Shown in pieces: positions 55,101 through 64,000 of a DNA stretch of 64,000 nucleotides. Made by a program: the position numbers and the translations under genes. Each line of letters starts with the position of its first letter. Within the stretch, counting starts at the first letter, position 1. Source of the DNA: Mikania micrantha (lineage: Eukaryota; Streptophyta; Magnoliopsida; Asterales; Asteraceae); contig CM018696.1 of the NCBI GenBank assembly GCA_009363875.1, forward strand, positions 91,720,215 to 91,784,214, read 5' to 3'. The notes under the pieces were generated by a model. It worked only from the letters and a program-made list of their open reading frames with translations. It did not search any database and was not told the DNA's origin.

Positions 55101-55199
55101 TATGTCACAATGTTTTAAATAATATGTTTTATACAACATACTATATTATATGTTTTTCATGGCTCCACCCGCGTTATACACGGGTTATAACCTTATTAG
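52170..55199 (+). mobile_element. Non-autonomous Helitron
   Basis: 5' end TCTATGTATTATAATAAAAC after an A, with CCACGTGTCAATC nearby, as in plant Helitrons; 3' end has the hairpin ACCCGCG-TTATA-CACGGGT (55167-55185) followed by TATAACCTTATTAG and a host T, consistent with A/T insertion. No RepHel ORF. Duplicated ACCCTAGATTGCTTTCTCC (52376 and 52432) near the 5' end suggests captured leader sequence. A hAT MITE sits inside (54060-54221). The terminal CTAG is not perfect (TTAG). Confidence 0.62.
54060..54221. mobile_element. hAT MITE inside the Helitron (162 bp)
   Basis: Perfect 8-bp flanks ACCTTTAG (54052-54059, 54222-54229); ends CATGGGCGAAGGTTTA and, from the right, CAGTGGCGAAGCTTGA. Interior TCGCCCCCCTGTTTT...AAATTTTTACACT-type sequence resembles the last 130 bp of the hAT element at 2114-3292, so the two are related. 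Confidence 0.88.
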
Positions 55200-55578
55200 T
55201 AATACATAAGACCTATAAATCAACCAAAAAAAAGAAAAAAGAAAATCAATATGCTTAAATTGCGCGTGAAATGAAATTGAAGGTACTTGAAAAGGCATGG
55301 AGAGCTGAAAATCGGTTTTCTATATTTGGTGACTTGGTGTGTTGTCAATTGTAAACATGAGAAAAATGTTAGTTTAAAATCAAAGTGTTAAGGTGTTAAA
55401 ACGATAATGATTAGTACATTAAATCTATCAAAAATACACATATTAATTTAAGTAAGGAAAAGATGTAAATTTGAGCTAGGAAAATAATAATAAAAAGTTG
55501 ATTTAATTTGGTAATTATTGATAGTTTTAAATTTTTATTAGTTTCACAATATAAACATTATTTTAAATTAACAGAAAA

Positions 55579-56153
55579 TCTATTAATACTAATAAATCAA
55601 AATAATTTTGGACACTTATCATAGTTCTAGGCCATCTAAATTTTGGTTTTATCGCTTATCTCTCTTCTTTAATTATTTATATTTATTATTTAGTTAGAAA
55701 AATTGAAATAAAAATTAATATATTATCTATTAATACTAATAAATCAAAATAATTTTGGGCACTTGTCATAATTTTAGGCCATCTAAATTTTAGTTTTCTC
55801 ACTTTTCTCTCCTCTTTAATTATTTATATTTATTATTTAGTTAGAAAAATAGAAATAATAATTAATATATTATTAGTTATATCCATTTAAAATGAATTAA
55901 TTACGAAGATTTTAAATAAAGATATATTTTTATTTAATAGTTTCTATTTAATTTTTTAAAAAATTCAAATTATATTTCTTAAAGTATTTAAAAATAAAAC
56001 ATTAATGATACTATTTTTTATGAATGATTTTAAAATTTGTTAAACATTTATTAGGATGGGATGATTTAAATGAAAAAAATTTAAAAAAAAACAAGTCATA
56101 TGTATTAATACAAATTTTAAGTCAACTCATGTAATACACGAGATTTAACTTAG
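55579..56153 (+). mobile_element. Small Helitron with duplicated 5' end
   Basis: TCTATTAATACTAATAAATC occurs at 55579 and again at 55726, each followed by about 145 bp of near-identical sequence (AAAATAATTTTGG, CACTTRTCATA, GGCCATCTAAATTTT). The 3' end has stem CTCATGT-AAT-ACACGAG (56126-56142) then TTTAACTTAG and a T. Confidence 0.55.
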
Positions 56154-56204
56154 TGTTTAATATATCTATTTATTTTAATAAATAAATGTTTATAGGGACA
56201 CATG

Positions 56205-56847
56205 CAGGCCTGTAAACGTACCGAACGAACACGAACACAGGCATGTTCGTGTTCGTTCATTTAAACTTAACCGAACACGAACACGAACACCTTAACGAAC
56301 ATGAATTTTGTGTTCGTGTTCGTTTATTAAGAAAATGAATATGTTCGTATTCGTTTGTGTTCGTTCATTAATAAATTAAACGAACTGTTCATGAACATAA
56401 ACGAACACAAACGAACTAAAATAAACGAACAAACATAAATGGACATTTTTTAACACCATTGAACAATCATAAACGAACATGAACACTACTGAACAAACTT
56501 AAACGAACACAATTGAACAAGTATAAAGGAGCACAAACGACAAGTATCTTAAATGTAAATACATATCATTCGTAAATTAGTCAGTTAACTGAACAAAAAC
56601 TAACATTACGTAGTTAACGAACATAAACGAACACAAATAAACGAACGTAAATAAACGAGAACATAACCGAACTGTTCATGAACATAAATAAACGAACACA
56701 AGGTGTGTTCATGTTCGTTCATTTAATTAAACTAACATAAATTTTATGTTCGTGTTCGTTCATTTATTAAATAAACGAACATAAACGAATTTCTTACCGA
56801 ACAGTTCACGAACAGTTCATAAACTGTTCGGTTCGTTTACAGGCCTA
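56205..56847. mobile_element. hAT-type MITE, GTTCGTGTTCG-repeat family, copy 2
   Basis: Perfect 8-bp flanks GACACATG (56197-56204, 56848-56855); ends CAGGCCTGTAAACG and, from the right, TAGGCCTGTAAACG. The body is arrays of GTTCGTGTTCG and CGAACACGAAC words. Defines the ends of the degraded copy at 8806-9407. Confidence 0.9.
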
Positions 56848-56855
56848 GACACATG

Positions 56856-57574
56856 CCATATTCTTAAAGCACCTCAATTATGTATTATTGTCTCTCCCTC
56901 CTATTCAATGTGTTTTATATTAAATAATAATATTAAATATTAAATATATTTTTTATACATTTTTAAATTGATTAATATTAAAAAACATACTTTTAAAAAA
57001 ACCAAATTTTTAACGTGATATTTGAAGAAACAAACTTTAAAAAAATAAGGTCTAAAAAATAATATAATTAATTTATCATTTAATATATGAAATTATATAT
57101 AATCATATTTTATTTTAAAAAATCATCTTATATTCTTTAAATTTTATTTGATAGCTAGTTAAGTTATATAATGTAAAACAATGTGCGATTATTATGAAAA
57201 TAGTGAAATTGTTAATAATAGTAGGTTAAATTTGATATTTATGCAAAAGATTCAAATTAATATACCCGACATATTTGATTTTGTTATCAATTAATGAATA
57301 AAAGATGACAGAAATAAAAAAACAAGCATTGTCAATATGTTTTATTTTTCTTTGTTTGTTACATTTATTTATTTTCGACATATATAATAAGCATAATAGT
57401 CAAAGATATAAAAGTTAAAACCGTAGGGTTTGACGAGACGATTCCAACACATCTATAATTAGTTCAATCAAAGTTTGTCCGGGTTGTCAAATATCGTTTA
57501 TATTATTTTTTTTATTTTGATTTATTAGTATAAATAGATTGTTATTTTGATAGGTACTACTCTTGTAACGTTTA
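56856..57574. other. AT-rich intergenic spacer
   Basis: Mostly A/T; no ORF, element end or RNA gene recognised. Confidence 0.4.
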
Positions 57575-57582
57575 CTTTATAT

Positions 57583-58149
57583 CATGGTTGTAAAAGTCGC
57601 TAGGCGCTAGTCGGGCGGCGAGGTACCGCCTAGGGATTAATCGGGATTAATCGGCGCTAGGCGGATTGGAATTTTTATATGTAATTTTACAAATATATAT
57701 TATATACACACATCAATATCAATAATTTAATATAATACTTCAAATAATTTTAAAAAATATACTTAAATATACTAAAAAAATTACTTTAAAGTGCAAACTT
57801 AAACACTGAGTTCAAAGTTTAGAGATAAATTTCGATGTTAACTGCATGGATTCGATGTTTCAGAGACATATTAAAGATTTTTGATTGAGAAATGTCTAAA
57901 TAATCATGAAATTGGTCCCCTTTTACCATAAAAAAGTCAAAAAAAGCCAAAAAAAGTCAAAAAAGTGAAAAAAAATAAAAAACTGATCCGGCCGCCTAGG
58001 CCGCCTAGGCCCCGCCTAGCCCGCCTAGACCGCGCCTAGGCCGCCTAGCACCGCCTAGCGCCTAGGCACTGCCTAGGCCAAAAATTACACAGTAAGTGGG
58101 CGCCTAGGCGCCGCCTAGGCGGCCGCCTAGGCCGATTTTTACAACACTG
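57583..58149. mobile_element. hAT-type MITE with GCCTAGGC palindrome cluster
   Basis: Perfect 8-bp flanks CTTTATAT (57575-57582, 58150-58157); ends CATGGTTGTAAAAGTCG and, from the right, CAGTGTTGTAAAAATCGG. 57595-57665 and 57985-58135 are GC-rich and built of GCCTAGGC / GGCGCCTAGGC words, in sharp contrast to the AT-rich core. Confidence 0.9.
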
Positions 58150-58353
58150 CTTTATATAGATAAATTTTATAATTAATATAGACGATCCCTAAGTGATAAA
58201 TACATTATGCACATCATTTTTTCCGACAAAGTAATATTGATGGATTATCAATAGGACCTAATGTCACCAAAATAACCTACCGACTGTTTTGGATAAATAG
58301 TTTAACTTTTTGGTTGTTTTCATGAATACATACAGATTGTTTGCATCTCTGAT

Positions 58354-58651
58354 TAGAGGTGTATAGTTCGGGTATTTTTAAAAACCGGTTTCAGGTTTTT
58401 TGAAATTGGGTACAACCGGGTCCGGTTTCTATGCATACCCAGTTCCCGGTCGGGTACACGAGCCGAAAGTCATACTCTATGGTACCCGGTTAGGGTCGGG
58501 TTCGGTTCGGATATGGAAACCGGGTATGACCAATTTTTTTTCCTTTTCTTTTACTTTCTTATAAGTAAGCATTTGTTCCCGTGATAAGTGACCTAGTGTT
58601 AAGGGGGTGTGAATCTAATGGAGCTCTAGCCGGTTTTTTTGTGCACCTCTA
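58354..58651. mobile_element. hAT-like MITE (298 bp)
   Basis: Ends TAGAGGTGTATAGTTCGGG and, from the right, TAGAGGTGCACAAAAAAACC; flanks TCTCTGAT / TCTCTATT (6 of 8). Interior of ACCGGGTACCCGG-type words. Confidence 0.6.
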
Positions 58652-58659
58652 TCTCTATT

Positions 58660-59947
58660 AAGTCGCAGTACAAGAAATGTTATCTTCTGGCCCGGTTCAA
58701 TGGGTTAATCAGCCCAATTTATGACTTGGGCCTTAATAATAGGGCTTCCACTTATATTATATTTTTGGACTTTTATCAGTATAAATGTGGACTCGGCATA
58801 AAATTAACTTAGGTGGGCTTAAGGATGGACCTTTGCAATAGGAGGGAATCAGGGAAGTAAACCGGAAATGTGTAAAAGAAACAGGGAATTAGGGAATTAA
58901 TTAGGGCAGCGGTAGTAAGAGGGGATTTGACGACTTGAGACCGAGAGGGAGAGTGCAACTGGGACTTAGGTATCCTGTACATATCTTCTGTTAATTGTTC
59001 TTACATTTGTTAGGTGTTAATGATCTGGTTACTGGTATCTTGCATCTGTTGACTGTTCATTTCATCGTTTGATACTCAAAAAGCCAAAAGGTTGTCGACT
59101 AGTTCATGGCCGGATCCAATATTCCAAATTCTTGCATTTGTTGGACTTGTCATGTCCATGATCCACGTCTGCATCTGCTATTGATTTATTCTGGTATTCT
59201 ATAATCCAAATTCTGTTAGTCGTTCTTACATTTCTTCAATTGTTCCTACATTTCTTTAATTATTATGTTAAGGCTTATTTTGACTTGATTTAGGACTGCT
59301 TATATGATTAATTAATTTTGATTTGATTAAATTCAGGGCTATTTTGCTTGTTATTTGATGAATCAAGACTTATTTTGATTTGATTTAGGGCTGTTTATTT
59401 GATTAATTAGTGTTGATTTTGATTAGATTTAGGGGTCATTTTGTTTGTTATTTGATGAACTAAGGCTTATTAAAGCTAGAAAACTAAACCTAATCTAAAT
59501 ATATGCATGTGAATTATCACTTGTTTGTTTGTTGCTTCATGCCTATTATGGAAAAAACAATTTTAACTCTGTCAATTATAAAAATTACTTTACAATTGAA
59601 GGTCTCAAGCCGGGAGGAAAAAAGGAGGGTTTTTAGAGGTTAAACTGTCATTTCGACATGCTAAAATAGATGGTGTAGGAAATACTAAATGTCATGGACT
59701 TATGGTGCAGAACTGCAGGTCTTTTTTTTTTTTTGGGCAAAAGGGACTCAAATTTGTTTTATACTTTGGGCCTTCACAAAGCTAGAGCCGGCCCTGGTTT
59801 CTTTCACAATGATCCAAAAAACTCCATATGCATTAGGGGTGGGGTGTTGGGTTTTCATTCCATTAAAACTTCATGATCTCAGTATATTTTTTTAAATCTT
59901 ATATATTGATGCGGTTGATCGATTGGTGGTCTCTTTCATTGTTTTAG
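58660..59947. other. Non-coding region with a hAT remnant
   Basis: 58850-58970 is purine-rich and ends in a GT donor-like GACTTAGGTATCC, possibly a non-coding leader exon. TGATTTGATTTAGGGCT units repeat loosely at 59290-59470. 59718-59797 ends AAAGCTAGAGCCGGCCCTG, a familiar hAT-type terminus, but its left end and flank duplication are not clear. Confidence 0.4.
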
Positions 59948-60118
59948 GAACTAAAGAGGAGTAACTATGCTGCTAATCCTTTGATCAACCCAACTAGCAT
60001 CACAATAAGCACTACATTCACTGAAGTTGAAGGCAGAGTTTTGGAACCATCAAAATTGAGATTTGGAAATTGCGGAGACTGGTTTTCTCGTGGTGGTCGA
60101 TGGAACTTCAACAAGAAG
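59948..60118 (+). pseudogene. Argonaute (AGO4-like clade) single-exon fragment
   Basis: 57 codons between a TTTTAG acceptor and a GT donor, phase 0 at both ends: LKRSNYAANPLINPTSITIS, TTFTEVEGRVLEPSKLRFGN, then GDWFSRGGRWNFNKK. The EGRVL...KL..GN...F.R.GRWNFN.KK pattern belongs to the linker between PAZ and PIWI in Argonautes, closest in wording to the AGO4/6/9 clade. No neighbouring AGO exon is seen; the next acceptor-like GCAG (60340) leads into the duplicated non-AGO block. Likely a stray fragment. Confidence 0.68.
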
Positions 60119-60360
60119 GTAAATAAATTCTTCTACTTTAGTTATTTATATTTTTTAAATGATTAAGAATTTAAGTTTGTTAATAAGGTTTGATATTTCG
60201 AATAAAGGTTTAAACATATTACGGCTCTTTTGTGGACCCATGGCTAGATACCCTTTTTCTGAACACACTATTAAACATTAACAATGTTATTCATGCTATT
60301 TGATGAAACTTTCGATGCTGATATCAATGCTTTAATGCAGAATTACATGGAGCTTCAAGT

Positions 60361-60553
60361 ACAGTGATTAATAATCACAATAGCGGCGTCAAGTATCATT
60401 AGTGGCGGCTCTTTAGCGACGATTTTATAATCATTGGCAACGAAGTATTAATGACAACCTTTTAAAGACTATTTGTCGCCGCTAATACTATTAGCGGTGA
60501 TTATTGTTATCATTAGTGGCGGCAATTGTATTGCTAATCGTTTCCTGTAGTGA
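60361..60553. repeat. GCGGCGAC-rich element fragment, right copy
   Basis: Counterpart of 35-235; right end CGTTTCCTGTAGTG resembles a CACTA-type terminus. Confidence 0.4.
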
Positions 60554-61302
60554 TATAAGCCTTTTTTTATAGTGGTAGCAAGGAGAAACGAAGTTACAAT
60601 ACAAATGACTAAAAAATGCAAATTGAAATAAACTCACAATACAATTAAGATGTAGAAAAATGTGATGAATTCGTAAAAGTTAATTTGTCGAGGTCTCATG
60701 TTAAACATGATTCCTCAAAACATATTTTGATGTTTTCTCAAAAAACATGTTTGCCTTATAGAATACAACAACATAAAACATTTAGTACTTTCAATTATAA
60801 TTGTCAAGTTTTAAATACTTCAAGTGTTTTATAATGCATACGAAGTGTTAAATTCTAGTTATTATAGTTCTATCAGCTAAGATATCATTTTCAGCTTTTT
60901 TATGCTTAACAAAAAAACATATTTTGTTTTTTATAGGATTAAACAAATGAGTTAATTTGCATTAAACATTTGTAATAATAATGATTACTTAGCTGAAACA
61001 CATAATGTTATTTTTCAATTGTTGCCCATTAGCATTAGCATTAAAACCACTGATCCAAAGTTTTGCTAACTCGCAGTCACATGTCTAAGAATACATGTCC
61101 AACACAACCAAATATAAAAAGTTGGTGATAATTTATTTGTCACTCTCAACAAAGATGAGATTGATATTGTACTACATATAATTATTTGATAATATTAATA
61201 ATCGTTATTAGTGTCTAAAATTTTCATGTTTCGAAAATATGACCGTTGTTTTCTGTTGCCTGTTTATAAAATTAAAGTATTTAATCGGTGGAGGTGTTTA
61301 TG
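60554..61302. other. Duplicated AT-rich block upstream of TFCD
   Basis: Matches 240-1560 of the left arm with deletions; contains the empty site of the left-arm SINE (about 61072-61092). No gene. Confidence 0.6.
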
Positions 61303-61678
61303 CATGGTTTTCAGAACCAGACCGAGAACCGGAGGGTTGGCAGGACCAAGAATTGGAGGGTCGGCCGGCCCAAAATCAATATGTGAACCACCTTCAAACG
61401 AACCAACCGGTTGAGCTAGTTCATCGGTCGGATTTGAAACCGGTTCACTAGTCGGACCGGATTTCATTTTTTAAACTAAAGTCAATATAATGAAAAATTA
61501 AAACCAAATCATATATTTTTAACATGGTTATATTTGTTTAAAATTAATCATGTTTGATTAAATGTGTATATAATTCAATAATTTTTTGAAAATATTATCT
61601 ATTTATTATGTTATCCAGTTTGACTGGTCGGTTCAACTAATAACCATTAACACATCTGGTTTGGTTATTAAAACATTG
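61303..61678. mobile_element. hAT-like remnant in the TFCD upstream region
   Basis: Ends CATGGTTTTCAGAACCAGACC-like on the left and CCAATGTTTTAATAACC read from the right; flanks TGTTTATG / GGTTTATA (6 of 8). Inside, ACCGGTT / GGTCGG words. Absent from the left arm. Confidence 0.5.
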
Positions 61679-61932
61679 GGTTTATAAAAGCTAGAGACGC
61701 TGAGACGGTGGGGTTAGTCTCTCTCTCAATATATATTTTAATTTCAGTTCCCTTTACCTCGTCACTTGAACACTCATGCCCTTGCACTTATTTTTCTTTA
61801 CACTACACACTCTTCTTTCTTTCCTTCTTTCTTTCTTAAGGTTTTCACGGTGTTCTTCAAGACAAAAGGTTCAACAAATCAAAGCATAGCATAGCAGCGC
61901 GGGAAGGAGATCTTCGCTTTACTTTCTCTCTC

Positions 61933-63942
61933 ATGGAAGTAGAAGATAAAGCAAAACCTTCGATGGCGGGTGAAGAAATGGAAGAGGATGACGAACACGA
62001 TTCCAAAGAAGTGGTGCTTCAGAGATACTTTCTACAAGAATGGAAACTTGTCAAGTCTATCCTCGACAATATCGTTTCAAATGGCCAAGTTGCAGATCTC
62101 TCATCTGTCCGAAAGATACAATCGATTGTACGTTCTAATTATTCAATCGCATTTCAGATTTCTGTTATCTATTTTAGGAATTGTGATTGGACCTTGTTTA
62201 TTTTGAAATTTAAACCATCTGGTTCATAATCATAACTAATCTGTAGCTTTATTGAGACTTAATATCATCTTAGTCAGTAAGTAGGCATGTGATCGGAGGT
62301 ATTTTGATATTCTCTTAAATCAATATTTCCATAGCATGTTAAGTATTCAAATTGGAGCTTGTTTAGTGCAAGTTAAACCTGATATGTCACCGAATATGCA
62401 TAACTTTCTTAGATGGACTGCTATCAAATCATTATGTTTCACTATTCTGTTATTATATGTATGTTGCTAAACAAGAAATTACACTTTTGAGGATTCAAGA
62501 GAGAAAAAATTTGTTTTCATGTGCTAAGTTCTTATTTCGTTATTTCTACAGTTGGACAAATATCAGGAACAAGGACAATTGTTAGAACCATACCTGGAGA
62601 GCATAATTTCGCCCTTGATGCATATTGTTCGATCCAAAACAATTGAACTAGGCACAGATTCCAATAAACTTGTTAAAATAATCAAGCCTTTATGTATTAT
62701 AATATATACTTTGGTTACAGTTTGTGGTTACAAAGCTGTAATCAGGTTCTTTCCACATCATGTTTCTGATTTAGAACCAGCAGTGTGTCTTTTGGAGAAA
62801 TGCCATGGCACGACTGTAGGAACAGCATTGAGGCAAGAAAGTACCGGAGAAATGGAGACCAAATGTGTTATATTATTGTGGCTATCAATACTTGTATTGG
62901 TTCCTTTTGATATATCATCTGTGGATACAAGTATTGTAAATACTCAATCTGTTGATGCAAATGAACCACCTCCTTTGGTGGCTAGGATACTAAAGGTCTC
63001 AAAAGAATACCTTTCAAGTGCGGGTCCCATGCAAACAATAGCTGGATTGCTTCTTTCAAAGCTTCTAACACGTCCAGATATGAGGCCTGCTTTTACAAGG
63101 TTCTGTTGTAGGCATTTTCAGTTAATAAATACCATTTGTGTATATTAATGCAAAGATAAGATTTATGCTTTGTGTTTATGTTATTCTCTATCTTTTCAGC
63201 TTTATTCAATGGGGTCATGAAGTCCTGTCATCTGCCACAGAAGATGTAATGCGTCATTTCCGATTACTCGGTGCTGTGGCATCTCTTGCTGCTATTTTCA
63301 AGGTATGATATTGAAACTCTATTCATTTTATCATGATCAGTTATATAAACAGTAAAAATCTATATATATATATATGTATATATATAGTGATTTTTTCAAG
63401 TTGCATATCACCCCTAATCACAGCCAATCAAAAAAGGAGCAGCCTCTTTTTATTTGTTTTTCCTTACATTTTCTTTTTTAACTATCTTATGATCTTTATG
63501 TTAGACTGGAAGCCGGAAATCATTACTTGATATTGTTCATGTTGTTTGGAATGACGCATCAGTCTTAATAAAGTCAACCTCTGCAGTCCGTAGTCCTTTA
63601 CTTCGCAAAAATCTAATAAAACTTGCACAACGAATGGGTCTCATTTGTCTGCCTCATCGTCCAACAACCTGGCGTTATGTGGTAAGATTATATAGGGTTT
63701 CAGTTATTATCTTTACTACATAGGATTATAATAATATCTGCCTTCTTGTAATACAGGGTAAACATAGTACACTTGGAGAAAACATATTACAAAATTCATC
63801 ACAATCGGATCCAAATGGTCTTGTATCGAAGTCTGGCTCATCCAGTACAGGCCATGATAATTTTCTTCAAGAAGAAGAAATGGATGTTCCTGATATTATT
63901 GAAGAGTTCATCGAGTTACTATTGTCCGGCTTAAAAGATACG
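61933..63942 (+). CDS. TFCD: Tubulin-folding cofactor D (TBCD), 5' part; continues beyond window
   Basis: Five exons: 61933-62127, 62552-63099, 63200-63302, 63505-63681, 63757-63942, all with GT/AG, giving 403 codons in one frame; the next donor (63943) leads out of the window. Start MEVEDKAKPSMAGEEMEEDD follows a pyrimidine-rich leader. Motifs: KYQEQGQLLEPYLESIISPL, LVTVCGYKAVIRFFPHHVSD, LRQESTGEM, LLLSKLLTRPDMRPAF, FRLLGAVASLAAIFK, RMGLICLPHRPTTWRYV. This is the N-terminal ARM/HEAT part of a protein of about 1250 residues that binds beta-tubulin and, with cofactors C and E, assembles tubulin dimers in the cytosol; Arabidopsis TITAN1/CHO mutants are embryo-lethal. A truncated copy lies at 1.9-4.1 kb. 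Confidence 0.95.
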
Positions 63943-64000
63943 GTAAGTTTATACTTTATAATGATATATTCAGCTTGTATTTCAAAAACCAAATCCTTCT

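Larger units (their letters stand above)
60331..63099. repeat. Right arm of the segmental duplication
   Basis: Same-orientation match to 1-4145 (see that entry). This arm lacks the SINE, the tandem repeat and the 1.18-kb hAT, but has about 480 bp (61244-61725, including a hAT-like insert) not found in the left arm. Confidence 0.85.

Overview
This window is plant nuclear DNA. Three things show it: spliceosomal introns in a recognisable tubulin-folding cofactor D gene, plant-type LTR retrotransposons (Ty1/copia with an extra 3' ORF, Ty3/gypsy chromovirus, Ty3/gypsy Tat), and many small hAT, Mutator-like, Harbinger and Helitron elements. The retrotransposon lineages and base composition suggest a eudicot, most likely Asteraceae; that placement is inference. 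Host genes are few: a pectinesterase-inhibitor-like gene (about 51 kb), a small unknown membrane-protein ORF (about 50 kb), and the 5' part of the cofactor D gene (61.9 kb to the window end). Broken host pieces are an Argonaute exon, a truncated second cofactor D copy, and an ABT1/ESF2-like fragment.

Layout. 1-4.15 kb is the left arm of a direct segmental duplication whose right arm is 60.33-63.1 kb. The left arm has gained a SINE, a 225-bp tandem repeat and a 1.18-kb hAT element, and keeps only cofactor D exon 2 and the end of exon 1. 4.2-5.8 kb holds the ABT1-like fragment (minus strand). 5.8-9.4 kb is a run of three DNA transposons with clean target-site duplications: Harbinger (TTA), Mutator-like (9 bp), hAT (8 bp). 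11.2-14.7 kb is a rearranged Tat-type gypsy element.

15.6-45.9 kb is one old copia element (Sirevirus-like, TSD ATTTT) swollen by three insertions: a complete, very young Tekay-type gypsy element (18.0-29.3 kb, TSD GCATG) that splits the gag zinc knuckle; a minus-strand solo LTR of a related family (33.6-36.6 kb, TSD CTGAT) that splits reverse transcriptase; and a third solo LTR (39.0-41.3 kb). The copia gag-pol is riddled with stops, but its 3' extra ORF (1178 codons) is open. 46.8-58.7 kb is a mosaic of a solo LTR, MITEs and two Helitron-like elements around the two small host genes.

Most interesting: (i) the young gypsy element seems to need splicing of an 80-bp gag intron and then a -1 frame change at an AAACCCC heptamer to join gag and pol, and carries an extra coiled-coil leader ORF; (ii) three diverged gypsy LTRs carry arrays of short GC-rich hairpins at a similar LTR position, in which arm sequences change together while a TA-containing triplet loop is kept; (iii) the copia element repeats GGTTCG words at every non-coding junction. 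All boundaries and alignments were read by eye.
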